A DNA stretch of 64,000 bases from Mytilus trossulus (Eukaryota > Mollusca > Bivalvia > Mytilida > Mytilidae): positions 69,351,999-69,415,998 of the forward strand of contig NC_086382.1 of NCBI RefSeq assembly GCF_036588685.1, given 5' to 3'. The position numbers were made by a program, and so were the translations under genes. Shown here one piece after another: positions 46,501 to 58,044 of the stretch. The notes under the pieces are model-generated. The model made no database searches, was not told the DNA's origin, and saw only the letters and a program-made list of their open reading frames with translations. The first letter of the stretch is position 1. Each line of letters begins with the position of its first letter.

Positions 46501-47229
46501 GTATTCTATAACCAACGAACTGCCTCTAAGAGCAGCGATTGTCAGGGGTGTTTCTTCATAGTTTGTTTTGGCGGTCATCGATCCTCCATTCCGACATAAC
46601 AGCTTCACGGTTTCTAATTTATGAGAGTGTGCAGCGTAATGTAAGGCCGTATATCCATCCAAACTTGATGCGTTAACACTTGCTCCTTTTGAAATAAGAT
46701 ACGCACATAGTTCCGTGCTAGCTACGGCTGCCATTAAACATGAATATCCTTTTTCTGAAGCTTTCCTGATGTTAGCACCATGTTCGACGAGAAATTCGAC
46801 TATAGGGATATTTTGCAATATACACGCTGATATTAATGGCGTCGAATCCGAATTGGTAGGTCCATTCATGTCTGCACCATGTTCAGTCAGAAGTTTTATT
46901 ATAGCAAGTCCATTATCAAGACCAGTAGCACACCATAAAGGTGGAGCTTCAATATCGTTTTCATAAGTTCGGATTTTAAAAAACCCTTTTTGTTCAACAT
47001 CAGGGTCACATTCGTCCAACAAATATTTTATAATATCTGCTTTACCCTTTAAACATGCATAAAACAATGCAGGCCTTCTATCGATCTTGAAAGTCACTAT
47101 TGATTTCCGCTGACTTATTGTCAACATACATAATGTACTGATGATTTTTTGGGGTTTATTTTCATCGATACATGTATGTATAATCCTGGCAATCTTTTCA
47201 ATTTCAGAATTACTCAGTTCAGCTGACAT
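43588..47229 (-). CDS. FEM1-like ankyrin-repeat protein, intact distal copy
   Basis: Exons 45991-47229 (413 codons) and 43588-44025 (145 codons plus stop) join in phase 0 across a 1965-bp GT-AG intron (CAG then GTAATT; TTTCAG then GTGCAA). They give a 558-residue protein. Ankyrin repeats run from about residue 50 to 250 (RPALFYACLKGKADIIKYLL; APPLWCATGL; STPLISACIL; YSCLMAAVAS; YTALHYAAHS; ETPLTIAALRG). Residues 255-400 match the FEM1 middle region: AAFDLLGCFLVDDD, MQALLKYSRIYGESHPVT, NRGALYGDNGCYQRC, ELWKYAYTLR. The C-terminal exon has the final ankyrin pair (QLDPRG, QTLLHLAVD, VDILLVCGANT). FEM1 proteins are substrate receptors of CUL2 ubiquitin ligases that read C-terminal degrons. This one ends at about 558 residues, short of the usual ~620, and I see no LQCLAAR-type VHL/BC-box at its C-terminus. 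Ligase recruitment is therefore doubtful. Start chosen because both paralogues share MSAELSNSEI there. Confidence 0.85.
44400..44960 (+). repeat. Two adjoining copies of the CGTCTACATAAG mussel repeat
   Basis: 44400-44755 runs from GACGCGCGTTTGTTCTACAT to CCACCAGCAGTGGCATCGAC. A second copy starts at about 44757 (ACTCGCGTTTCGTCTACATA) and ends near 44960. Both lie in the intron of the intact FEM1-like gene and help explain why its intron is three times longer than that of its paralogue. Confidence 0.85.
45060..45640 (+). repeat. Retroelement tail fragments in the FEM1-like intron
   Basis: GAGACTTTCCGTTTTGAATT near 45130 and CAATAAACCAGGTTTAACCC near 45560, followed by AAGTCAGAAATATGGCAATT, are tail-family segments. 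GCAGCTGAAATCTGTCTTGT near 45480 is another recurrent mussel segment. The minus frame at 45266-45454 lies between them and is not supported. Confidence 0.55.
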
Positions 47230-47560
47230 ATTTAATATATATACATAGATTCCTTAGAAACGGTAGTTAAAACAGCTGATCAACACTTAGCGATATATAC
47301 GTCCATATTTGTAAAATAACTTTAAACGTTTTTGAATCATAATCCAAAAATATAATATCAACATTTGAAATGATGAAAAGTGTTTCTGAAATCATGCGTC
47401 GAACACATAATATAGGATATAAGACAAAATATCATTTGGAAATTTTCAGTTCCGTGTCAGGTGATCTATATTAGTTTTTAAATTTATCTACCTGTTCTAG
47501 ATATTAAAATAAGTGACCTTGCCCGACGTTATATATTGTAAAAGTAATTATAGTTTATCA
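47230..47560 (-). promoter_or_regulatory. Conserved 5' flank of the intact FEM1-like copy
   Basis: Counterpart of 39961-40350, with the same ACAGCTGATCAA, ATCATTTGGAAATTTTCAGT and TCTACCTGTTCTAGATATT blocks in the same order. The conserved donor-like GAACAG/GTAGAT falls at 47501-47502. A possible acceptor (TTTCTAAG) lies about 20 bp before the start codon. A short non-coding first exon is a reasonable inference. Confidence 0.4.
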
Positions 47561-48504
47561 AAGTTAAAACATTACTATCTTGAATGTATTTGTGATAGAC
47601 TTCAATAATAGAACGATAATCGACCAAATATTATGTAAGATTGTATCAATCCCTTCATGACATTGGAATGTTTGATCATGCTAAAACTTCACAATAAACA
47701 ATGTAAGCAGATACAATAAGACCAAATTGAACCTAACGTTTTATTAGAAGAACGCAAAGAAACGCGTTACTACTATTCTAATCGGATAATTAACATACAT
47801 TTGGTACTCAAGGTACAACATATAGTTTTCCCAATGCTATACAAATTTATACTTTGCGTTGAAACTAATTGAACTGAGCGTCACTGATAAGTCTTGTGTA
47901 GATGGAACGCGCGTCTGTGGTATCACATTATTTACCTTGTACCTTTGAAAACTATTGAAGCCTTAACTGGAATACAATTATTACTCTATAAATATTTGCC
48001 ACATTTAAATTATTCCGTCTGAAATGTTTGCCAATCGTTGTATTTCTATTTTCCTTGGCATATATTAGGCTCCCTTGTGTCTATGATATGATACACCAAG
48101 TATATCCAATAGTCGTACACATAAACACAATCAAAAGCAACTAAAACATGGCAAATAAGTTTCAATTATGATAATAAAAAAAAATATGAGCTTCATTTCT
48201 GTTGAACTACAATGAAGCTAAAGCCGCTGAATGAAGATAGAAATTAACGGTCCTCCGAAGTCTTACAATTTCAAAAATATTGTTAAAGAAGAAGGTCTTT
48301 GGTTTAATTACTTTACCATACTATTAAGTGATTCAATTTGCAGCTTTCTTCTCCTGTTAAATACATTATTGCAGATCCTGTATAATCTTCACTCGTATGA
48401 TGCTCTACTTATTAAAAATAGTTCAATGTTAATAATAAACAATTATTATGCTGTGTGTTCTAAAAGATTTATTTTACCATAAAAAGAATACAATGCAATA
48501 TTTT
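47561..48504. other. Gene-free stretch with a truncated repeat
   Basis: About 47875-47950 is a minus-strand fragment of the CGTCTACATAAG repeat (GAGCGTCACTGATAAGTCTT, GTGTAGATGGAACGCGCG). The plus frame at 48231-48482 is AT-rich and unsupported. Confidence 0.5.
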
Positions 48505-48950
48505 GATATGAGCGTCACTGATGAGTCTTATGTAGACGAAACTCGAGTCTGGCGTACTAAATTATAATCCTGGTAATTTTGATAACTATTTACACCACTG
48601 GGTTGATGCCACTGCTGGTGGACGTTTCGTTCCCGAGGGTATCACCAGCTCAGTAGTCAACACTTCGGTGTTGACATGAATATCAATGACGTGGTCATTT
48701 TTATAAATTTCCTGTTTACAAAACATTGAATTTTTCGAAACACTAAGGATTTTCTTTTCCCAGGCATAGATTACCCTAGCCGTATTTAGCACAACTTTTT
48801 GAAATTTTAGATCCCCAATGCTCTTCAATTTCATACTTGTTTGGCTTTATTAATATATGATATGAGCGTCACTGGTGAGTCTTATGTAGACGAAACGCGC
48901 GTCTGGCGTACTAAATTATAATCCTGGTACTTTTGATAACTATTTGCAAC
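48505..48950 (-). repeat. Near-complete inverted copy of the CGTCTACATAAG mussel repeat plus a second head
   Basis: From GAGCGTCACTGATGAGTCTT at 48509 through CCACTGCTGGTGGACGTTTC and GCCGTATTTAGCACAACTTT to about 48845, all landmarks are the reverse complement of 44400-44755. A second head (GAGCGTCACTGGTGAGTCTT) starts near 48864. The minus frame at 48586-48834 is repeat sequence and not a gene. Confidence 0.85.
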
Positions 48951-49299
48951 AACTGAGGAACTCCTTGGTTTTTGTTTCATTCATTCAGAAATATAAAAGT
49001 GTACAACTTTAATATGATCATATGTGCTTACTTTGTAGAAGACGATAACAACCGATTCCATCAATGATAAAACCGGTGCAGCTATACCATCAGTGTGATA
49101 ACAAAATTTTGGAAATAATGACATGACGATTTGTTATTGCGGATCGAGTAGTAGAGATAATTAAAAAAAAATCAAACCGGTAAATGACTGGGTAACATTC
49201 ACTTTATCTAAACACCCACGATTAGTGGACCATTCGTCTTCTGTTTCACTGTTAAAATACATGCATACGTGTTGATAAGATCATCACCAGATAGAAAGG

Positions 49300-49389
49300 A
49301 CCACCTGCCTCCCTATCAATAGTAAGTTTACACTGTGTTGATAAGCCAAGTATCTCTATGAAGAAAAACACTAAGGTCTGTACAGCGTG
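49300..49389 (+). other. Possible 5' non-coding exon of the C1q gene
   Basis: A strong donor (GCGTG then GTAAGTGTC) at 49390 and a good acceptor (ATATTTTAG) ending at 49787 frame a 398-bp intron. The second boundary lies 15 bp before the start codon of the C1q protein. The upstream limit of the exon is not visible, so the start given is approximate. Confidence 0.45.
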
Positions 49390-49802
49390 GTAAGTGTCAC
49401 AATTTGCTCTTTATTTCCTTTAATTCATAGTTCAATGTTTTTATAAATAATATTTTAGATGGAATTGTATAAATTGCCAAATATTTCTTATCTTTATTGT
49501 TTCTACGGGTTAATCACTATATTTATATTGCACAGCCAAGTCAGACTCTTTCTAATGTTATAAGATTCTGTTCCGTGTTTATTAAAGTTTACATATCTAA
49601 TCAAGTTGTACATATTGCTAATTATTACATTTTTTATACAATTATATTCACATGTATAGTTTATAAAATGTGCCTACTTAAATATGTTCGTTTTTTTAAA
49701 TATAGTTCATCAAATTTCAAAACATTATTTCTATTTGATTATCTATGTATAAATGATTTATTAGCAAAACTTTTGATCATATTTTAGACGTTAGCAGTAT
49801 CG

Positions 49803-52074
49803 ATGACTGCGATATTATTCTTTGTGACAGTAATTGTCATATTAGCAGTATGTCAGTCTCAGAACTCCGATTTTGTACCACAGACAGTTGACTTTGATAA
49901 CAACTCAATACAAACAGTCACCAAACCTACAGATGAATCAATTATTTCATTTGGAGGGCTGATATCAAAAGAAAAACTCCAGAAACCACCTGAAGTAACT
50001 GTTACAACACCAAACGAAACTGTTTGTCCGGTTACTAAGCTAGAAACAAATGGACCAGTAAATCTATATATCCATGGTGCTTTTGCTACAACAAATAAAG
50101 GTAGGTGTGTTGCCCATTGTTGCTAGATATACACTCAAATGGTCAGGATTTTCCTCTTTCTTTTTCCTTCTACTAGCTGAAACGATAGCGGTCGACCAAA
50201 CTTTTTTTAAGTGACATTATTTGATGAATTCGAATAATTTAAGAAAATGCATGGTGTTATTTCGAAATTTATTACAGTACTTCTGATCACAAGCGAGTGT
50301 ATATTTTTTAACAAACCTCCTAGTTTTTTTTATAATTTAATACAAACATTATTGCAGATTTACTTCCATTTCCACAACAACAATCAAAATGTGACTGTCC
50401 TCCTGGGCCGCAAGGTCTACAAGGAATCCCAGGACCGGACGGTAAGACTGGTCAACAAGGTCAAAAAGGAGACCGAGGACTACAAGGCTCTGTAGGTCCA
50501 GCTGGAATACCTGGACCTCCAGGGAAAGTGATAGTTAATACAACACACACCATTAGTCATGAGCACCCCAGTGTGTTTACTGCTTTCTCAGCTGTGATGA
50601 CTATGACACAGTATGGACCATTCGGTCAGGACAGGGTTAGTTGTGGTGTAATACATATATAAGTAATACTGTTATTTTCTTTCGAATGCAACATGTAATC
50701 TCCAAACTGGTATCATTGTAAAAAATAAGACGAGACAAAATACTGACAATACATGTTTATCCGAGAACCATTGCTATTGCTGTTTAATTAAACTTTTGCG
50801 TATAGATATATTGATAGATACATCTTAAGGAAATCCGTTTTTATCATTTATATACCGACGATCAAAGGAATGCAACACAAATACGTTACTGTATTTTCGA
50901 GCCTATGACACTGTGTCACCAACTCGAGACATAGCGACCCTACATTCATTCGTCGACGGTGTAGAAGGTTAGGGTATTTTCATTTCTCTATATTTTTAAA
51001 CTAATTAAGGACCTATGACTTGAACAGCAGTATACAACTCTTGCATTTAACAGTTTTTAAAAGAATTAAACCTTATCAAAACCATTGAAGTCCAAACAGT
51101 TTTTAAGACGATCATTGTGTGTTCCTTATAATGATAATATTTCAACATCTTTTTTTTCAGATAGTAGTTTTTGATCAAGTACTGGCCAATTATGGTAAAT
51201 CTTACCGCCAAAGTGTTGGTGTATTTGTAACCCCCTATAATGGACTCTACCAATTCCATATGCATATACACACCAGGAAGTCATTCATAGCTGAGGTCAC
51301 TTTACGTGTAAGTTCCTACTGATTATTATTTACAGCAACCGTCAAACAAATAATCTTTGACCATAAGTCTTCCAATTGTGACGAGTGATGGAGTCCATTT
51401 ATTGAATTTGGTACCGTTTCTTGTAAATCGATTCGGGTTTTTTGACAGTTTATTGGGACTTATAATATATTGTAATATCATTTTATCATTTCGTTTACAA
51501 CAGAAATACTTTATAAAAATAGTTTGGATCAATACATTTTAAAAATCTTTTGTTTTTCTATGAAGTGCAACATGTCCATTATTAAAAAAGAAAGGAAACC
51601 TGATTGGATGAGACAACAACACACAACAAAAAGAACTTACAGAAATATTCAAAGACCTGATATACACACACACACAATATCTCTCAAATCAACCTTGACT
51701 TTATTAACACAAGATGCACCCATTTCTGGCTCGAATAGTCAATTGTCACTTTGAAACTCCATGACAGGAAATACTACTAGACCGTTTATTTCACGCAAAT
51801 TGATTTGTAGGTCAAACGAAAAATGAACACCCAATCAATGCAGGATATTGTCAGAACATGGGCTGATGGAAAAACAGGAAATATAGAATACGAGATGGGT
51901 TCATCCAACAGCGCCATTGTTTATTTAGAGAAGGGAGACATGGTATATTGTGTATTACCAAAGAATCAAGTGTTGTCTGGGTTACAGTTTACATCATTCT
52001 CGGGATATCTGATGAAAACTGACGAAAAGAATGATATGAACTCAAAAGACAGATTTCAAACATTTCTTCCATAA
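49803..52074 (+). CDS. Secreted collagen-like C1q-domain protein
   Basis: Four coding exons join in frame: 49803-50100, 50358-50635, 51161-51307 and 51811-52074. All introns are GT-AG with phases 1, 0 and 0. They give 328 residues. Residues 1-20 form a signal peptide ([19 protein letters not shown]). Residues 20-110 are a Thr-rich leader with NNS and NET glycosylation sites. CDC at 111-113 could link chains. Residues 116-157 are 14 uninterrupted Gly-X-Y triplets ([18 protein letters not shown] onward). The C1q domain spans about 172-320, with the family pattern [45 protein letters not shown] and FTSFSGYLM. Such proteins trimerise and bind microbial or other ligands outside the cell. Most mussel C1q-domain proteins lack collagen, so this is the rarer type. 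The start is the only ATG giving a signal peptide. Ligand is unknown. Confidence 0.93.
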
Positions 52075-52133
52075 ATAGTAAAATGATTCAATCAAAAGAT
52101 GCATTGCTGTATTAAATTATTAATATAATATTA

Positions 52134-52139
52134 AATAAA
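52134..52139 (+). terminator. Poly(A) signal of the C1q gene
   Basis: AATAAA lies 60 bp after the stop codon, the only one close to the coding end. Confidence 0.6.
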
Positions 52140-53000
52140 TCGTAGCAAACATCACTTTAAAGATATCAAGGTGAACTAAGCTAGACAATAGTTCAAAAGA
52201 ATTCATATGTTGCTATCTTTACGGTTGAGAGAAAACAATTCCGGGTAAAAAAAACTTAAACTTAAGGATTTTTAAGAGGAAAACAACGAAACAACAGACA
52301 CACTAAAGAGCAACAAAAAATAAAACGACAATGCAACACACTCAAAAATTAACTTTGAGGTAACAATGGCAATTTTCTTGACTGGGTAAAGGACATTTTA
52401 AGAAACAGTGGTAGGTTAAACCTGGTTGTGTGGCAAACAAAACCTCTCGCTTTTCTTAAAATTGTCTACGGCAATTTTAGATATAACACAAGAATGAGAA
52501 CATTACAAATATATTTTGTGAAATGACTTATGTTATGAATACTAATATTATGAAGACATAATAGCTTGCTAAATAGTGCTTCCCTTAACCATTATGTAAG
52601 CTAACATGAGGGATACTAAGTTAAAGCTGTAAACTTAGTAAGTTGTTACAGCAATTATGCAATAAAGATAGTGTTACGTTGGAAAAAAAGAACATTACAT
52701 AACAGAACTACTGTAACAATCCAAATAAATAGAAGATGATTCTCTACATACATGTATAAGTATAAGACATACCTTTTCTACTTATTCTTTTATTGGTTGC
52801 ACGTAAGTGTTTCTCACGAAATATAAATATTATATGGATCACTTGTCCAATTTATATATACAATAACTGCTTGGCGATTTCCAAATGCACAAACATTTTG
52901 TACAAAGTTTCATATGATTATCCGTCTGTTGTTCATCATTTATATTTGTTCCGTTTTTTAACTACAGCTTAACTTTCTTTAATCCAAAAAAAGCATTCTG
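52140..53000. other. Intergenic stretch between convergent genes
   Basis: Near 52385-52460 a fragment (GGTAGGTTAAACCTGGTTGT) belongs to the retroelement tail family. The rest is AT-rich and has no supported feature. Confidence 0.45.
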
Positions 53001-53364
53001 TCATGTCTGTTTAAACATATCTACTAGTCCGTTAGCTCTTAGATACTTTTTATACTCCAACAACATAATATCGTCATAGCGACGCAACAGGACTGTTCTG
53101 CCATTTATATTGATCCGACCTCCCGCTATTCTGTCACGTGCTGTTTTACTGTCCAATAGAACAACCCATCGAAATGACAATGCCACAAACTGAAGAGATT
53201 TAATGTGAAAGTCTCCGAATGACTTTAAATAAGCTCCTAATTGATTATATACATCTTCGTGGGAAGCACGACTTCCACCCAAGTCGAAAGAAATAGCATT
53301 TGGAATTAGCTCCGGTGGTGGGCGTGGTAGTCTTCGTTCTACCTTCTTTGACATTTCGGGATCC
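53001..53364 (-). CDS. Small basic protein, RRM-like fold candidate, paralogue 1 (last exon)
   Basis: The exon opens after an acceptor (CGCAACAG) in phase 2 and runs to a stop. From the first in-frame Met (53354) it encodes 117 residues. The core reads IPNAISFDLGG, ASHEDVYNQLGAYL, IKSLQFV, FRWVVLLDSKTARDRIAGG, INGRTVLLRRYDDI, LEYKKYLRANG. The inferred strand-helix-strand-strand-helix-strand order resembles an RRM or ferredoxin-like fold, and the basic RTVLLRR segment could contact nucleic acid. It matches paralogue 2 at 58045-60122 closely (FDLGGS.ASHEDVY.QL, SFRW..LLDS, LRRYDDI..LEYKK) and paralogue 3 at 61690-62200 more distantly. I found no matching first exon between here and 58000, so it may start at its own ATG, be incomplete, or be a 5'-truncated copy. 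I do not recognise the family. Confidence 0.65.
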
Positions 53365-53479
53365 CTGTTGCGATAGATCAGTACATATTCATTTCCTCAT
53401 CTATATTAAAAAATAATACTTGTATCTGTTACATACTTGCAGACTATCTATGTTTACAATGTACACACTTTATTTAAGA

Positions 53480-53598
53480 ATTGAATGCTTCTTTTTGTAA
53501 ATTTATTGGGGTGTAAAAGCGTTGACCGAAGTACATTTTGTATGAAGCACGGTCAACGCTTTTACAACCCTATAAAGTTACAAAAAGAAGCATTCAAT
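53480..53598. mobile_element. 119-bp hairpin (foldback MITE)
   Basis: Arms of 49 bp (53480-53528 and 53550-53598) are inverted copies at 46 of 49 positions. Each begins ATTGAATGCTTCTTTTTGTA and ends AAAAGCGTTGACCG, around a 21-nt loop. A single related arm occurs at about 13133-13190, so this is a dispersed family. Confidence 0.85.
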
Positions 53599-55369
53599 AC
53601 TTATAATTACATTTTTTAGCTATGATCATGAAAACACGAATTTTATAAATTTTGTATTTTATTCACCTGTGCACTGTGCACTTTATCATGGGACCACGTG
53701 CTATCATGAATGAAAAGTGTTATTGAGTGATGTAATTGCCTACGGAATAACACGTGATGTTCAGTAAACCAATCTAAATAAAGTATTATAATGAAACATA
53801 CATCTAATGTAATTATATAAATATGAAGTGATTTGGTTGTATTATTTTCTGGATTTAAGCATTACATTACATTGCAGTGGTGTTATTACTCGACGGAAAA
53901 CAACATGAAATGGTACAATGGTGGCATCGACCTACCAGCGAATATATATTTAAGTTCTTACAAAATATTTAATCAGAGGTAAAAAGAGAGGAAATAGTAT
54001 TCTTATTCGATGCAAGTTGACGTTTTTGGTTTCTGTTGACTTGTTTGTAGTTTAAAGGCTAAGTAAATGTACCACTTTAAGTTTATCATTTGTGTGTTTG
54101 GTTTGTTGTCTCTTAGTTGTATACCCATTATCTTTTAATTCATCAGATAATACGACAAAGAAATAGTTATTGAATAGCTAGTCTTGTTAGATCCAGCAGA
54201 AATAAATCATGATCGTTCTTTTTTAGTTGTATACAGTTATTATCACGATCTTCACTGTTTATTTGATATAACTTTATTTTTGATTACAATATATATAAAG
54301 AAATAAACGTTAGCATTAACATTACTTACCAAATTCCCGAATTAAAGAATTTGTCTTTTGTTATTAATAAACAGTTTCCGACGAAAGTATTCACTCAATA
54401 GTAGGTCTTCATGCCATAATCTAGAAAATGCAGAACATTTTCCACTAACAGTTGAATTGTATGGTTTCCGTCTTGAACAAAGGATGCTATTACAGGACAG
54501 GAATGAGTTGCATAAAACATCGTTGAATTATTCAGATAAGTTTATACACAGGCTTGATTAGAATCGAAATGGTACAATAAGAAGTTCGTCCCAGGAGTGC
54601 AACTTGTGTTAATAAATCAATGTTATTACATATTTCCATGCTACAAAAAATATTACATTGTTCACTCATTTGATGTCGATTTCTTGAATGTACACACGCG
54701 TGAATATTTCTTATTACTAATGTATTACGTTTAATAAATTTCTATACAATATATCTGGTTTAATATTTATCGAATTAAACCATTAAAACAATTCGAAAAA
54801 TATGTCATCGTAATGGTGATTTTCAAAAGGCAACATTATAAGTCTGTTATGCTGCCATAGTGATAGACATGATAACTGCTTTGTGTTTCTTATCATGCGT
54901 CAGTTCAGAAAGAAGTCGTATACTACTTTGCCTTTGTCCGTGTGTATGTCCAGCGACATATCTTTTTTTTTAAGGAACTGCAAATCAGAATCTTGTAGTT
55001 AATGTAGACTACATGTGAGCAACACACCGGCGTCTAAACAAGTGAAAACTCTACGATAGATATATCCATTTGGGTCACCAGTGAAGGTGGTACAAGGATG
55101 ATAACATATATTTTATATATGCCTTCGGGTTTATATGATTCTATTTCGACCATTCAAATTATATGGCTTTCCAAATACCGTGTCGATTCCTAACATTACC
55201 GAAGACACATTGGTTGTCGAAATCCGTACTATTTTTGGCACCTTTTGTTTGCGGTATACCATCTTTTCCGCAAGTTTATTTGTTTACTGTCAAATTAATA
55301 TTTAAATTCCATTTGGTTACATCTGGTGATCCATTTATTTGGCAATCGCCAATGACAGTCAGCAGGGTT
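53599..55369. other. Stretch without a supported gene; one possible orphan exon
   Basis: On the plus strand, about 54373-54561 is open from an acceptor-like AAACAG to a stop and reads EHFPLTVELYGFRLEQRMLL, with fairly ordinary amino-acid composition. No upstream exon or domain supports it. A minus-strand donor-like GTAAGTAATG lies near 54326, but the frames before it stop. Confidence 0.3.
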
Positions 55370-55575
55370 TAAAAACTAAATCACAAAAATACTGAACTCA
55401 GAGGAAAATCTAATCGGAAAGTCCATAATCACATGGCAAAATAAAATGACAAAACGCATCAAAAATGAAGGGACAAGAACTGTCACATTCCTGACTTTGT
55501 ACAGGCATTTTCAAATGTAGAAAATGGTGGACTAAACCTGGTTTTAAAGCGCTAATCCTCTCACTTTGATGACAG
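55370..55575 (-). repeat. Inverted retroelement tail copy
   Basis: Read on the minus strand, landmarks are AAACCAGGTTTAGTCCACCA, CATTTGAAAATGCCTGTACA, AAGTCAGGAATGTGACAGTT and ACTTTCCGATTAGATTTTCC. The same order follows the RT relic ending at about 25600. Confidence 0.8.
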
Positions 55576-57349
55576 TCTCGTCAAATTCCGTTACATTTAG
55601 AATGATGCGTGGTCTACACAGATTAAATTGTCACTGGAAAGTGCCATAGCGGTTAAATGTAATGTTTATTGTAATGTAATTTTTTTTTTTATTTCAATTC
55701 CAAAATATTTAATCATAGCAGTTGCAAGCTCATCATGATAATCGCATCCATCGTCTATCGACTTTCTGTCTAGCGAATAGATAAACCATGGTTTTATAGT
55801 TAGCTAAACCTCTAACTTGTATGACAGTCGCAGTAATCTTATTTTTTTTTGTCGCATTCCTGATCATCATCACTATAAATATATATCAAAAGTTTACTAC
55901 ATGGCATCAAGCTTTTCCAGGTAACAAGTTTAGGTGTAATATAGAAGTATGATTCCTTTTCTTTCTGATGGTAGTTCTGAAAGTGTATCCGTTTTGTACT
56001 TCTTGAATATTTGAGTTATATGTAGCAATAAAAACGAAATTGTATGATAAAATAAAATCTTCTGAATGGTATATTTGTATATCTATGATATCTAGCGTGT
56101 CTTGTGTTTAGGAGATGTTCCAGAACAGATTTTGACATTTTTTAAGAAGTGCTATACGATTTCGGAAAATATTTTTTTCACGAACTTTTATTGATGAACT
56201 GAGTGAAAGGGTAAAATCATCACGGTTCTCTTAATGTTGTTCTATTTTCCACATTTCTTTATCCTTTATCGGTGTGTGCAAAATGTTTCTCTATAATAGT
56301 GAAAAATTGCCGAACTGTTCTCGGCAAATAATTGGTCGAAAATGAATTATGACGTCAAATTCTCTTGGTTTCTTCTGAATTTTACTATTGTAACGCCAGG
56401 AAAAATAAAAGGGCGACCATGTCTGATGGCGTCACATATAAAGAACATATATATACGTTACGCAAATCTTTGAAAAGGGAGAATAAAAAACATCAGAGAA
56501 ACAGGCAAGCCTCGAGCTTTTTAATATTAAAATCAAACTGTCTCGAGTGGATAATTATAGTAACACACTTGTTGCAGTGATGAAATCTAAATTTTCATTT
56601 TCAAAAAAGAGCGAAGGTCGGTGGTTTTCTCCGGGCACTCCGGCTTCCTCCAAAATAAACTTCGCCACGAAATAGCCCAAAAGTGGCGTTAAAACACTAA
56701 CAATCAATCATTTAATCAATCGATAAAAAAACAGCGAGTTAAAATGGATCACTTCTATAGTTGAAGCGTATTTGAAAAATACTTAGTCAGTTAATTTATA
56801 TAAATGTTTAGTCTTTTGACATCTTCCACTGCAGACTTTGTCTAATTTGCATTCGCCTCTTTAATTCGATAACATTTAAAAGTACAAAAGATAATACATC
56901 TTCCTATATCTATCTGATATTCAACTTCAAAAGCAGTCGGTCAATAAACTTTGAATTACGCTCCCCGAATATAATGGGTCCTATCTAGTCCGGCAGGTGA
57001 ACTCATATATACCAAGATATGAACGTTGCTATATACACTGCCCATATCTTACTGGCGATTAACATTATCTTTTGTTTCATTATTACCCAGTCATGCCTCG
57101 CTTAAGGAAAACAATACATCATACATCCCATGACGTTCCATATATTCTTATAGATTAAAATTTGAATAAATATTGTATTTATTAGAAGTATTGATGTGTT
57201 ACATTGTATTGTTTTGTGTTATGTAACTATGTCTAGCATACTGCAAGTATATGTTTGTGTTCATGTTTGCATAGTCGGTCTCCTGTTGCTCTTTTTAAAT
57301 GTGACTGTGGAGATTAATGATACAAGTTTCAGTCGTATTTGTTTGGTTT

Positions 57350-57380
<31 letters not shown>

Positions 57381-58044
57381 TTTGAGTATTTTCCTTCGTA
57401 TTTACGACGTAGTTTATTGGGATACTTCATTGGAACTTGGTCAGTGAATACTAAAGAATAAAGAATATCCTTCTGTTTGTTGGATTAATAATTAACAGAT
57501 GTCAAAAAAAGTAAAAGCAGTAAAACTGATAGAAAAATTCCTAAATATATGCATAAAGTACTTCTAACATAATGCTCAAGAGTTTCATAAAATCACGAAA
57601 AGTGCTTCCATTTCTAAATATTTTTTTAATCAAAAATGAAAAAGATAACAAGAATCACCTAGAACATACTGGACAGTACCATAAGGTCACCACAACAACC
57701 AATAACGTTGGACTTCGCAGAAAAAATGAAGGTACGAACAAACAACATCCAGATAGTCTGAAAAGGGTCTGACACAAAATATAAAATGTATCAGATTAAC
57801 ATATAGACTTGTCTTTAGAACATAGTGCGGTCATATAAGGAAATGTTCGTCTAGTAGTACGTCTAGTAGTAGAGAGGTATCCGAAAGTAATACATAGTTA
57901 ATAATTGTGTATGTGCCTGTATAATGTGCTGACAAGTCTCTGTGCGTCTGTGCACCATGGATAAATTAGTAATTTGAGGCACTAAAGTCTGATTAAGTAT
58001 CTCGCGCCCATCATATAGTAATAACTACACCAGAAGTGTGACAA
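55576..58044. other. Gene-free stretch with a SINE and a long T run
   Basis: 56600-56725 is a SINE copy (GGTCGGTGGTTTTCTCCGGG, CACTCCGGCTTCCTCCAAAA, tail AATCAATCATTTAATCAATC) related to 21195-21345. An uninterrupted T run of about 28 bases lies near 57343-57370. Plus-strand frames at 56365-56580 and 57572-57772 are unsupported. Confidence 0.5.

Noticed and set aside
48586-48834. Minus-strand frame of 82 codons
   Set aside because: It lies entirely inside an inverted copy of the CGTCTACATAAG mussel repeat.
49497-49787. 96-codon plus-strand frame just upstream of the C1q start
   Set aside because: AT-rich and lying in a likely 5' UTR intron that ends at a good acceptor at 49787; no domain.
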